A DNA stretch of 64,000 bases from Takakia lepidozioides (taxonomy: Eukaryota > Streptophyta > Takakiopsida > Takakiales > Takakiaceae). Below the pieces are notes generated by a model. The model was not told where the DNA came from. It searched no databases and saw only the letters and a list, made by a program, of their open reading frames with translations. Position numbers and translations under genes: made by a program. The stretch covers positions 25,172,001 to 25,236,000 of the forward strand of contig CM060733.1 in assembly GCA_030704615.1 (NCBI GenBank). Reading direction: 5' to 3'. Each line of letters starts with the position of its first letter. Position 1 is the first letter of the stretch. Positions 30,213-40,464 of this stretch are shown in pieces.

Positions 30213-31064
30213 GTCCAGTTGAGGCCAGCACGCAGCCGACTCTGTTCAACGAGCCAGGATCCGGACTGGTGGACAGGAATTGTAGTTGGGTCCTCTGAGT
30301 CAGTGTGGTCGTGAATCTGCTGGACAGTGTGCAGGGCACTATCATTGTGGTTACTGCTTTCAGTCTGCTGGACGGTCTGGTCATTGGTATGCTGGATGGT
30401 CTGCTTGACAACAACGTCATTGGTATGCTGCACGGTCTGGTGTAGAGGCAGTCCTTCAGTCTGCTCATGAGTCTCCTCGTCCTCGGTGTGGCCTGTAGTG
30501 CGCCCACTCTCCTGAACAGTGACTGGGATAGTGTTGATAGTCTGTCCATGCTCTTTTTGTTGCAGTGGGTCAGTCTGCTGAGCAATGGCGTCTTCAGCAG
30601 TCTGCTGAACGGTGTCATGGAGTCCCTCTAACGCCAGCACAACATCTCGTGCACCTCTGGCAAGGGAATCGAAATCACACTACACGTGCTCGTCTAAATC
30701 GGACAATCCTGAAACAGATGAGTTGGACAAAGTGAGTCTGACAGGATGGTGGAAGAAAAAACCATGAACTTCACAACGGTCCAGAAGAAGTCGGCATTAC
30801 CTTCTAGGAGGTTGCCAATGAGACCAATATCTTTGATTTGGCGTTCCAAGCATGCTCCATCGAGATGGCGAATCGCTGACATGCGGTTTTCAAATGGGGA
30901 GCCGCACCAAAGGACTTTGAACACATCCGGTTTGTTCAACACAATATCGAACACTGCTCGCTCCATTACCGCAGCAAACCATTGCAACGCCTCATCCACA
31001 ACACTCTTCTTACCCGCATCTGAATCTGAATGAAACAAATACTTCCTCAAACTTTGCAGGTCCT
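30213..31064 (-). pseudogene. Upstream part of the interrupted - strand gene
   Basis: Two open minus-strand stretches. 31064-30770 encodes a globular segment (SVVDEALQWFAAVMERAVFD; CGSPFENRMSAIRHLDGACL; then a Phe/Trp-rich end) that runs open right up to the copy 3 LTR, so copy 3 seems to have inserted into this exon. 30640-30218 is Gln/Thr/His-rich, made from CAGTCTG repeats (VQHTNDQTVQQTESS). A possible intron with acceptor TTTCAG lies between them near 30710. I do not recognise a domain. Strand and order fit an N-terminal part of the Ulp1-like gene; this is inference. Confidence 0.4.
30300..30640 (+). repeat. CAGTCTG-type repeat, right of the chromovirus
   Basis: Units such as CAGTCTGCTGGACGGTCTGG and GGTATGCTGGATGGTCTGC. 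This is the same motif family as 22740-23010, from which it is separated only by the chromovirus insertion. Confidence 0.7.
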
Positions 31065-32092
31065 TGTCGCGCGGCTTTTACTCACCCATCCCTTCGCTAT
31101 CCGAGGCGGAAACTCCAAGATAGAAGAGTTGGAAATCTCTAAGTACTCAGCCCGCGCAGAACAATCAGTCATGACCTACAGCTAGTGTATCATGGGGGTG
31201 TTTCCTATGCGTTTCCCTTTTCTCATTCATCTTAGCTACCTTTGGCATTGATAATTAAGTATCAGTTTGCTTCATCAATCTATCGGTTTCCTTCACTCAT
31301 CCATTCAATCCACAGCTTCTCTCAGATCTCTCTACACAGTGTGATTGTATCGTATAAGTATCAGATTATGATTTATCAGGTATCAGGCCGAAGTCATTAT
31401 GTCTCTAATCTGCTCTCCAATATCACTACAGCTTTGCATATAACAAGCATCTACTAATCCTCTTTCCTCCTTCATCGTGCTCTCCATCTCTTGCCTCCGA
31501 TCTCCGCTCCTGCCTGACTCCGAAGTCCCCCTCCGAATAATGATGATCCCTCTTCATTCCCCGTTTCTCCCTTTATCCTCCTATCCGCGGTTCTAACCGT
31601 TTCCCTCTCTAACCGTCGTATGTGAACTAACATGTTCCCTTCACAGGTGTTGTTCCCCACAGTCGTTCCCTGTCCTACTCTTCGTTCCCTATTATCGTGA
31701 CAGCTGTGTCAAGCGGTGACTGGCTGTGTTTGGCTGTGTCGGGCTGTGCGGGCTGTGCCGGGCTGTGACTGGCTGTGTGGGCTGTGTCTGCTGTGACGAC
31801 TGTGACGGGCTGTGTGGGCTGTGTGGGCTGTGTCTGCTGTGACGACTGTGATGGGCTGTGTGGGCTGTGTGGGCTGTGACGACTGTGACGGGCTGTGTTG
31901 GCTGTGTGGCCTGTGACTGCTGTGTCGGCTGTGTGGGCTGTGACTGCTGTGTCGGCTGTGTGGGCTATGTAACCCCCCTCTACAGTGCGCTGCTGTCACC
32001 CCTAAGGCTCCTGTTGGTCTCAGTCTGTGCAAAAATTAAGGGTACCCTACAGATCCCGTATAAGTGTCTAAGTCCCCTACAGTCCTCTAACA
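31065..32092 (-). repeat. 3' LTR of copy 3 (1028 bp)
   Basis: On the minus strand it runs from TGTTAGAGGACTG (32092) to GCGCGACA (31065). It is closely similar to 5944-7004. The CACAGCC-type array is at 31700-31975. Confidence 0.92.
31700..31975 (-). repeat. CACAGCC-type tandem array in LTR, copy 3
   Basis: Seen on + as GGCTGTGTGGGCTGTGACG units. It is about 33 bp shorter overall than in copy 1, which accounts for the LTR length difference. Confidence 0.88.
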
Positions 32093-32110
32093 TTACCCCT
32101 TCCCCCCTCA
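32093..32110 (-). promoter_or_regulatory. Polypurine tract of copy 3
   Basis: Minus strand GAGGGGGGAAGGGGTAA next to the 3' LTR, identical to the tract at 5928-5943. Confidence 0.85.
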
Positions 32111-32130
32111 AAAAGCCGTGTCCTCACGGT

Positions 32131-35100
32131 TTACTGTTTCCGAGTAGCAAACCTTTGTGAGTGAGCACCTTGTTGACGTTGAGAGTTTCGTGGTGGGCTG
32201 TGTGTACGAGCCCGAGGTCTGTCTCTGGTTGATGGAGATGGTTGATCACTACCTGGATAAGTGAGGCCTTCTGGAGGCTGATATCGAGGTAATCTTTCCG
32301 GCATAGGAGATCCCCTTTGTTTCTTCTCTTCCATCTGAATTGCATAGTCTTCTCCCATGTCAAAAGAATTGTGTGAAGAAACAGTTGTATCAGAATCCTC
32401 ATCGCCTCTCAGGTGTTTTAATTTTCGAACTTTTTGTGGAATCATCTGGGGCATACAATGCTGTCCTACCATGTCTGGAAGTTTGTATTTTACAACTTGG
32501 TGTAACCGCTGAACAGCAAAATTGGTGTAGGCACTGAGCTCCTTGTCTGTCCAGATGAGTGGGGTACCAATTACTGGTGCAGCGTGCAAGTACTTCCATG
32601 CCACATGTCCCTTATAGAAAATGTCATCAAGTCCGAATTTCTGTGTTGACAATTGGTTGCAGGCTGCTTGAAACCATGAACGAATTTGAGAATCCTTCTG
32701 CATCATAACTTTTGGGTCATATAGGTACATATGAGGTGGCACCGAAGGTAATACCCAATGATCTCCACTGGAGTAACTTTGAAAGCGTGTTTGCATCTTT
32801 TGTTGCTCAATGTGGTAACGTACCAGAAAACAAGCAGCGTAGTATAGCCCGCACCCCATGACAATACTTGCTATCTCCTTGGTCTTGGTATAAATGAGTC
32901 CATGTACAACCTGGAAAGCAACCAATTCCCTCAACATGGTACCTGCCTCGTGCCAGTATTGTGCAAAGTGATGATCTTCAATATGTCGATTGTTTGGAAG
33001 AACTTTAGTCCTAGTTGCCACTGGCAGCCAAATACGCATGATTTGGTAGTAATGTGCGAATGACTGCGGAGGACTAAATTCTTTCCAAGCCAAATCCAAC
33101 ATGATGGGAATTTGGTTGAAGGGCATAAGCATAGCCCTGCTGTACTCCCTTGCAGCTGGAGTTTTAGGTGGGTTAAAAGCGGCATTGCCCCATACCTCCG
33201 GCTGTGGTGGCTGTGGTGTGGTTGTAGTAACCACAGGTTCAGCTACTGGTACAGTGACCTGTTGTGGTGGTGGTGGTACTGGCTCCTGTATCATTGGCAT
33301 CTCCTGCACCTCCTGTGAAGACTGAAAAGCCAGAGTTCTGGCTTGCAAATAAGAAGCCATTAGCTGTTCTTGAGGGATATAGACTCTTTGGTCGATGTTT
33401 GAAGTGAGGTCTTCCACTTGAGTCTGGAGTCCGTCTACATCCTCTTGTAACTCTGCTATCCTACTATAGACATTGTCTATAGTAGTTGTGGCAATGTTCT
33501 GCACCTGCAGTCTGAGCTCATTCATCTCGCTTTGGGTGAGCTTTCGTGGGCTTTTGCCCTCTACTGGCCCTTGTGCTAACCAGACCTGCATAAGGCTGTT
33601 ATCCACCAAGCTGCTTGTGGTTCCCCTGAGAGTTTGCTCTTCTCTTAGCTTGTACAATTCCAACTGCTGTTGTAAAGCCTCCATGCGCTTCGCCTGTGGC
33701 TCAACCAATTGCGCATAGGCAGCAAGTAGATTATTGGCTTCCTTCCAAGCCTTGTTACTGACCGCGATTTCATTTCTATTGGCCACGATGGTTTGTTGCA
33801 ACTCCACGATGTGTTTCTCTTGATCAGCTTCCCTCTGCCTGTATTGCTTGAAAGTATCTTCATGGCGACAGATTGTATTCTTCATATCGACAATGAGCTT
33901 CATTTGCTCAACATTCTCTTCTTCTGCCTTCGTACATTTTTCCGCTTGACTGTTTATTTCTTTTGTTGATTGGTCAAGCATAGTTGTAAATGTAGCACAT
34001 TGTATCGCCATCCTGTTATGCACTGTCTGCAACTCCGTATGTAGTGCATTCAGTTCTTGCAACTTGCTTTCATGCTGCACCTGCATTTGGTATAGCTGTT
34101 GCTTATGTGCTTCGTGCAACTGGTCTTGCGCGAGGTTTGCCTCAATCAATTGTTGCTTGGCCAACTGCAAAGCCATTTCTGTATTGCCCAAGTCCTGCTT
34201 CATCTTGAGAGTGACCTCTTCATCGACCTTGTTTGCACACTCAGTGGCAAGTCGAGCCTCAAACTCCTTCCTGAGTTCCTCTTTCAAGGCTGTCAATTGG
34301 GTAATTGGAACATGGGATTTGACATAAGTCCCCAACAAATTAAGTGTCCTGCCTATGGAACTCATCAGCATTGCCTGTTGAGGGTCATCATGGTGAGGTT
34401 GCTGCTGTTCCTCCCGATCTTCAACAGTATGATGTCTCACTAACCATTCAGGCCATTGTCCCACCGGATTTTCTTCCTGAACTACTTCATCTATGACTGG
34501 TGTTACAGTGTCATGACCTTCCGCCTGTGGTACCTCCAACACAGGTGTGTGCATTATATGCACCTCAGGATTTCCCTTGGGCAACTGTTGCACCTCTGGG
34601 ATTTCTGTCTCCTTGACCAGACCAGAATATTCATAGAGAAGGTCCCCTTTCTCTATTTCTGCCACTATCTGTTCTGTAGTTGGAATCTCTATCCCTTCAC
34701 TTTCCAAATCAATTATTTCGGGTTGAGCTGCATGGATAACTTGTGACCTTGTGACAAGTCGTTCAAGTGGCTGTGTTGGCTGTGATGCAGAAGTAACTTC
34801 CTCCTCCCTCTCTGAAGGTCCTGCTTCCAGTAATAACATTCTTTTGTGCTGCTGTGCCCCTTCCTGGTCATGAGCTTGGGAAACATTATCATGCGGAATC
34901 CGTGAAGCCAGTGGATCCGCCACTACAGTCTTTCCCCTTCTCTGCCTCTTAGTCTCGGGTTGTGCTGCTAGTCCACCCTCACTGTGTGAAGAGCCTTGCT
35001 CTTCCATTGCAGTTGTTTCTGGCTCAAACACTCCCATTTCCTTCCTTTCTTGTGCATTAAGTATGCCAGAATTAAGGATTATTTGAGCAATGATTGGGCC

Positions 35101-35974
35101 AGACACTATGATAGGAGACTTTGCGGTAGTACCTTGTAATCTTTTCATCTCCTCTACTAGTGCGTTGTACATATGTCCGCCCATTGTACCTCTTGTCCCT
35201 TCAGGCCTTTGAGTATTTCCTCTGTGAAGGATCTGCTCAAATATTGTTGGTTCTGTTTCAGGGCAAACAGAACGTTCAATACCTGGCCTATCTCTTTTAA
35301 CCCTGGGTACACAGCTTTGGTACAAGCATAACCCTGAGTTTTAAAGAAACTCCCTTCTTGGAATAAGTCCCCTATTTGCAGTCTTGCCCTGTGTTCCCCC
35401 ACATGCACCTGACCTGCTGGCAATCGAAACAATTGCTGGAGGTATAGGGGAGTAATCATTAATTCAACTCCCTTCACCGTTGTTGTTCCTGTCCTTGGCT
35501 CAAAGTTCTGCAAAAATTGTAACATGTACTGTCTATGGTGTAGTGTCCAATCTAGACTTTGCAATCCTTCCAATCTCAGCTCCTCCAGTATCTTTATCGC
35601 CTGTGGGGTAGCCATCGTTTGTTTCTGCAGAATTGTGGTGCTCTTCACCCTGATTTCCTCCATTCCTCTCACTCTCTTCATCTTAGACTCACAGAACTGC
35701 TTTGGCTGTAACAACTGCAGGAATGCCTGTAGTGCACAAAGCAGAAACGTATGGTTGCCGCAGAAAGCTATGGGTAATCTCTTGTAAGCCTGCGGGGCTT
35801 GCAAGCATTGTTCAAGAGAAAAGCTCTGCTCTTCGTTTCGTGTCTATGCCATTGCGTAAGTAATATTGCGAGCGTATAGTCTGTTAGTTCCTCCATAGTT
35901 TCCAAGTTATAGCATTTATGGCCTGTCCTGTCGAGACGCCCGTTACTCAGAACGACGCCGCCTCTTGCGCTCAA
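32131..35974 (-). pseudogene. ORF2 of copy 3 (two frameshifts near the N-terminus)
   Basis: Open segments 35974-35768, 35804-35157 and 35325-32131 (1064 residues) together cover the whole ORF2. Unlike copy 1, the coiled coil and C-terminus are intact here, so comparing the two gives the full layout. The N-terminal globular part contains TPLYLQQLFRLPAGQV. Then come SPIIVSGPIIAQ, an acidic linker, a coiled coil of about 280 residues (ELRKEFEARLATECANKVDE onward, Gln/Glu/Lys heptads), a Pro/Gln hinge, a C-terminal domain and an Arg/Ser/Pro-rich tail ending TRKQ. It starts at a TTG that overlaps the Pol stop by two bases (TTGA at 35974-35971). Function unknown; the product could be structural or accessory for the particle. 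Confidence 0.78.
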
Positions 35975-38900
35975 TTTCTTCCATTTTCTTGATCATTTCT
36001 CTGGTTTTCTATTGGCTGTATCCGCTGTGACTGGATTTTAACTTTTATCTTCTTTAGTGGACTTTCCCTGTTGGATAGTCCACTAGGATCACACATGCGA
36101 CATGAATTCAGCTTTTCTGTACTTGCCGTTCGTTCTGTTTCCCTTTTTCCGTATTCATTAATGGGCCCGCCTTTCATCCCATTTGACGGCCGTTCTTTTC
36201 CTCTTTCTTTTTGACACCTGTCCTTGCACTTCATTCTCTGCTGTGTGTCGCACCCTGACCTCCACGTGTCTATTTTTAAAGTAATTTCCGTTTCCTCTTC
36301 CGTCATCCATTTTCCTGAAGTTTTTATGTGTCCACTTGTCACTGATTCTATGGATCGTGTAACTTTAGTAGGCTGTGTTGAGCTGTGACAGGCTGTGTCA
36401 TACTGTGTTACCCTGTGATAGGCTGTGATGCACTGTGGTAAGCTGTGATAGGCTGTGACACGCTGTGGTATGTTGTTATAGGCTGTGTTGCGTCGTGATG
36501 GGCTGTGATAGGCTGTGTCACGTCGTGATGGGCTGTGGTTGGCTGTGTCACGTCGTGATGGGCTGTGATAAGCTGTGTTGCGCCTTGGCGGGCTGTGATA
36601 GGCTGTGTCACGTTTGTTTTGCCCACCCTGGTCGTATATGCTGGGCCTAGCAACAAGTGTTCCATACTCCGTTCGTAACACTGGTGCAGCCCGTGACTGC
36701 TCTTGCGGTTCAACATGCAAATCATGCTGCAGGGGTTTGTCATGGATACCACTGTACCCCTTCAACTTATTTGCATTGACTCTTCCCAGCATTTCTTTGT
36801 TAATGGTTTGTAACATGGCGGTGTTGTTATCATACATCTTTTGTATGACATAAGGTCCTTTCCACGGTGATTTGAGCTTAGAAGCTTGAATCTTTCCTTT
36901 CTTCTGCAACCATAGAACCAAATCCCCCGTCTTAAAAGTCTTTAACTTGCCTTCATCAAACTGTTCCTTTCGCTTCATCTGAATTCTGGTCATATTATCA
37001 GCTGCATCAGCACGTACTTCTTCCACATGGTATAATTCATGTTTCCTGACCTTGATGGAGTCTTGCAATTCCATTCTTTTTCCCCACTCCGTTCTCATGG
37101 TAGGTAACAGGAATTCCACTGGAAGTAAGGCTTCCATACCATAAACTAATTGGAATGGTGTATACTTAGTGGTGACTTTATATGAAGTCCTGTATGACCA
37201 CAAAGCTGTCAGCAGCTTTGTATCCCAATCCGTTCTGTTTGCATTGACTATCTTAGCCAAGATAGTACATAGTATTTTGTTGGTAGCCTCTGCCTGCCCA
37301 TTACCCTGTGGGTAATATGTTGTACTCTTTCTATGCACAATCATAAACTCTTTAGTCAACAACTCAATGGTCTCATTCATGAAGTGACTTCCTTGATCAC
37401 TGATAAATTCTAAGGGACATCCAAATCGTGTAAGTATGTTCTCGTACAGGAACCTTGCTGTGGACTTGGCTGTGTTGTCCCTCAAAGCTTTAGCTTCCAC
37501 CCACTTTGTAGTATAATCAGTGGCTGTAATTATGTACCTGTTTCGTGTATTCTTGGATGGTGGATTAATTGGTCCAACAAAGTCTAGTCCCCATTTCTGA
37601 AATGGTTCCGTAGGCATTGTAGGATGCAAGGCCATTCTTCCAGATCTCTGCAAAGGTCCTAGCCTCTGACATTCATCACACTTCTGACAATACTCATGTA
37701 CATCTTTGAACAAAGTAGGCCACCAGTATCCTGCGAGTAGTATCTTTCTACTGGTAGTCTCTTCTCCAAAATGACCTCCAGCCACTCCTTTATGAACTTC
37801 CTCCAAGACTTTATTTACTTCATGGTGGTACAAGCATCGTTTTAGTACTCCATCAGGTCCTAACTTATACATTCTGCTTCCTACCATAGTATAAGGTAAA
37901 GCTCTGATAGCAATTCTCTTCCTCTGCTCCTTACCATAACTAGGTGGGCACTGACCATGAGCAAGGTAGTATCTGATTGGCCACTGCCAATCTAACCATT
38001 CATCTGCACTTCCTTGCACCTCCATTACAAATAAACTCGCATCAGGTAACTGATCGTCCACTCCTGTGGCGGCCTCTCCTGTTGTTAGTCGTGACAAATG
38101 ATCTGCCACAAGATGCAAACGGCCAGGCTTGTAAATAACCTCGAACTCAAACTCATGCAAGATTATTAACCACCTCGCTATCCTTCCACTTATCAAAGGT
38201 TTGTTCACCAGATATATCAGAGCCTGGTGATCCACATAAAACATAAACTTTCTTCCCAATAGGTAATGCCTGAATTTCTTGACTGCATAAATCATTGCCA
38301 ATGCTTCTCTTTCCGTTGTACTATAGTTCCTCTCAGCACTGTTCATCAATCGGCTAGCATAGTACACAGGTGAATCTATATTTCCTGTAACATTCTGGGC
38401 TAACACCGCACCCAACGCTTCTCCTGATGCATCGCAGTGAACATGAAATACTACATGCCAGTGAGGGTTAATCAGCACAGGTGTAGTTGTTACTGACAGT
38501 GTAAGTTCCTCAAACGCCTGTTGACATTCAGCTGTCCAGGCAAACACTGCATCTTTCTTCAGAAGCTTGCTCAATGGTGCTGCTATTTGTGCATACCTTT
38601 TGACAAATCTTCTGTAATAACTGGTTTGCCCAAGGAATCTCCTTAAACTCTTAACATTCACTGGTGGTGGAGAGACTTTAATGGACTCTGTCTTCCTGGG
38701 ATCCACAAGAAGTCCCTTCTTACACACAATGTGTCCCAGAAGCACCCCTGAGTTCACACAGAAAGTACACTTCTCTGGATTCAAGCCCAGACCTCTCATC
38801 CTGCATCTGGCCAGGCATAACTCCAATTTATGCAAGTGCTCATTCTTAGAGCTGTACACACTGAAATCATCCAAAAACACCTGCATGAAATCATCCAGAT

Positions 38901-39225
38901 ACTCATGAAAAGATTCACTTATCACTCTCTGAAAGGTCGCTGGTGCATTACAAAGTCCAAAGGGCATGACTTTGTATGCATAAGCCCCCCAGTCTGTGAT
39001 GAAAGCTGTTTTCCCTTGGTCTTCTTCTGCCACTTGCACTTGATTATAACCACTGAAGCCATCCATGAATGAGTACATCTCATGGCCTGCCACAGTGTCT
39101 AATACTGCTTCTGTGAATGGCAAAGGGAAAGGATCTTTCTTCGTACAAGCATTCAGCTTCTTATAGTTCACACATACTCTTAGTTGCCATTCTTCTTTGG
39201 AACTATAACAATGGGTGACAACCAA
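35971..39225 (-). CDS. Pol: RT, RNase H, integrase and repeat-bearing tail, copy 3
   Basis: This 1084-residue frame starts inside RT (the N-terminal RT residues are in the next frame, 39695-39180, because of a 1-base change near 39185). RT: FSGYNQV, MPFGLCNAPATF, VFLDDFSVY. RNase H: HCDASGEALGA, TTEREALAM, YVDHQAL, LVADHLSRL. Integrase: HHCC domain, then Asp in LDFVGP, Asp in ISDQGSHF, Glu in QAEATN, and GDLVLWLQ/GPYVIQ at the C-terminal domain. The tail holds about eight ten-residue repeats (RDTAYHSPSR) and a polar extension ending at TGA 35971-35973, which overlaps the ORF2 TTG. Confidence 0.9.
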   Translation of the reverse strand: MVVTHCYSSKEEWQLRVCVNYKKLNACTKKDPFPLPFTEAVLDTVAGHEMYSFMDGFSGYNQVQVAEEDQGKTAFITDWGAYAYKVMPFGLCNAPATFQRVISESFHEYLDDFMQVFLDDFSVYSSKNEHLHKLELCLARCRMRGLGLNPEKCTFCVNSGVLLGHIVCKKGLLVDPRKTESIKVSPPPVNVKSLRRFLGQTSYYRRFVKRYAQIAAPLSKLLKKDAVFAWTAECQQAFEELTLSVTTTPVLINPHWHVVFHVHCDASGEALGAVLAQNVTGNIDSPVYYASRLMNSAERNYSTTEREALAMIYAVKKFRHYLLGRKFMFYVDHQALIYLVNKPLISGRIARWLIILHEFEFEVIYKPGRLHLVADHLSRLTTGEAATGVDDQLPDASLFVMEVQGSADEWLDWQWPIRYYLAHGQCPPSYGKEQRKRIAIRALPYTMVGSRMYKLGPDGVLKRCLYHHEVNKVLEEVHKGVAGGHFGEETTSRKILLAGYWWPTLFKDVHEYCQKCDECQRLGPLQRSGRMALHPTMPTEPFQKWGLDFVGPINPPSKNTRNRYIITATDYTTKWVEAKALRDNTAKSTARFLYENILTRFGCPLEFISDQGSHFMNETIELLTKEFMIVHRKSTTYYPQGNGQAEATNKILCTILAKIVNANRTDWDTKLLTALWSYRTSYKVTTKYTPFQLVYGMEALLPVEFLLPTMRTEWGKRMELQDSIKVRKHELYHVEEVRADAADNMTRIQMKRKEQFDEGKLKTFKTGDLVLWLQKKGKIQASKLKSPWKGPYVIQKMYDNNTAMLQTINKEMLGRVNANKLKGYSGIHDKPLQHDLHVEPQEQSRAAPVLRTEYGTLVARPSIYDQGGQNKRDTAYHSPPRRNTAYHSPSRRDTANHSPSRRDTAYHSPSRRNTAYNNIPQRVTAYHSLPQCITAYHRVTQYDTACHSSTQPTKVTRSIESVTSGHIKTSGKWMTEEETEITLKIDTWRSGCDTQQRMKCKDRCQKERGKERPSNGMKGGPINEYGKRETERTASTEKLNSCRMCDPSGLSNRESPLKKIKVKIQSQRIQPIENQRNDQENGRN
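36365..36620 (-). repeat. Internal CACAGCC-type array translated in Pol, copy 3
   Basis: Units of about 30 bp (three 10-bp parts with TATCACAGCCC) give protein repeats RRDTAYHSPS. It has more units than copies 1 and 2 and keeps the frame open. Confidence 0.85.
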
Positions 39226-39695
39226 GTTGTATACTCTATTGGGTATATAAACTTAGCCTCAGCCAACTTCTTTATCTCTTCTCCAACCTTCTGTGCGTAG
39301 TTGGGATTCATTCTATACCTCGCCTGCTTGATTGGTACTGACCCTGGTTCCAGTTCAATCTTATGCTGACAGACTTCAGGTGGTATCCCTTTTAGATCCT
39401 CATAGCTCCAAGCAAATACATCTCTGTATTTGATGAACAAGCTTTTAGCTTCTTCGAAGAATTCCGGCTCCAAATCAGCTCCTACTTTCACCATTCTCGG
39501 TTCCTCCTGAGTTCCCACATTTACTTCTCTCACCTGCTCATCAGCTGTGATTGTCCAACCAGTCACCACTTCATCCTTTAAGCTCACAGTGGCTGGTTCT
39601 TCTAGGATTTCTATCTCTCCCTCCTTTTCTTCATAGAAATGTGGTGGGTAACAGTTGGTTTCCTCTTCAATTGGTGTTGCCGACACTACACACAC
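39180..39695 (-). pseudogene. RT N-terminal region of Pol, copy 3
   Basis: 171 residues: an acidic linker, then FIKYRDVFAWSYEDLKGIPP, KQARYRMNPNYA and WLSPIVIVPKKNG. It joins the main Pol frame through a 1-base frameshift in CTTAGTTGCC (copy 2 has an extra base there). This is either a real lesion or a homopolymer call. Confidence 0.82.
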
Positions 39696-40464
39696 AGCAG
39701 ATACCTCTTAAACAACTTAGGCTTTCCAGCCGCATCTCCGCAACCTGCTCCCATTCTGGGTGTGCAGCAAATAGGGTAGCTTCCTGCTCCTCATCCAGTC
39801 CTCCTCTCCAGTCATACTCTCTGACTCCTCGAGGTCTTCTTGTAGCAGGTAATCTACTAGATTTCTTTGTGGTAATTTGTATCTCGTGCATCCCATTATG
39901 CACAGTTAGTAACTGAGAATTCCAGTCATGGAATACCCTGGCCTGTTTCAGCCACGGACGTCCCAATAATAAGGAGTAAGCCTCCATGACTTCATCCATT
40001 TTTAATACAGTTACTGTGATCATAAAGATCATTTTCTGTATCTGTATCTTAACTCCTCTTATTAATCCCAATGGCTGTACACTTCTTTGATCTGCCATTG
40101 TTACTGTAAATGGGGCTGGTTTCATGTTACTTAGACCAAGCTTCTTCCTTAATTGGTCTGTCATGATATTTACTCCAGAACCACCATCTATCAGTACATC
40201 AGTTAGTTCTGTGCTTCCAATTCTCAATTGGATTACTGGCATAGAATCATCAAAGTCCATGACTGGTTCTCGCCCTTCCGGCTTCACATTATAACTGGTC
40301 ACCTTGCTGTTCAGGTCTGTGTTTCCTGTTTCTTGGGCAATTCGATTGATTGCCTGATACAGCCTGTGCCTACAATAAGGTGCCACAGCTAATAGCTGTC
40401 CAATGGTAATTTCTGCTTTGGTCTGACATATTACTGCAGCCAAAGTCTCTTCATTACTTTGCAT
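39667..40464 (-). CDS. Aspartic protease region, copy 3
   Basis: A 265-residue open segment with the retropepsin active site LIDGGSGVNIM near residue 95 and the second fold element LLLGRPWLKQA. Unlike copy 2, there is no break between active site and C-terminal half. Retropepsin acts as a homodimer to process Gag-Pol. It overlaps the RT N-terminal frame by about 28 bases. Confidence 0.82.
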   Translation of the reverse strand: MQSNEETLAAVICQTKAEITIGQLLAVAPYCRHRLYQAINRIAQETGNTDLNSKVTSYNVKPEGREPVMDFDDSMPVIQLRIGSTELTDVLIDGGSGVNIMTDQLRKKLGLSNMKPAPFTVTMADQRSVQPLGLIRGVKIQIQKMIFMITVTVLKMDEVMEAYSLLLGRPWLKQARVFHDWNSQLLTVHNGMHEIQITTKKSSRLPATRRPRGVREYDWRGGLDEEQEATLFAAHPEWEQVAEMRLESLSCLRGICCVCSVGNTN

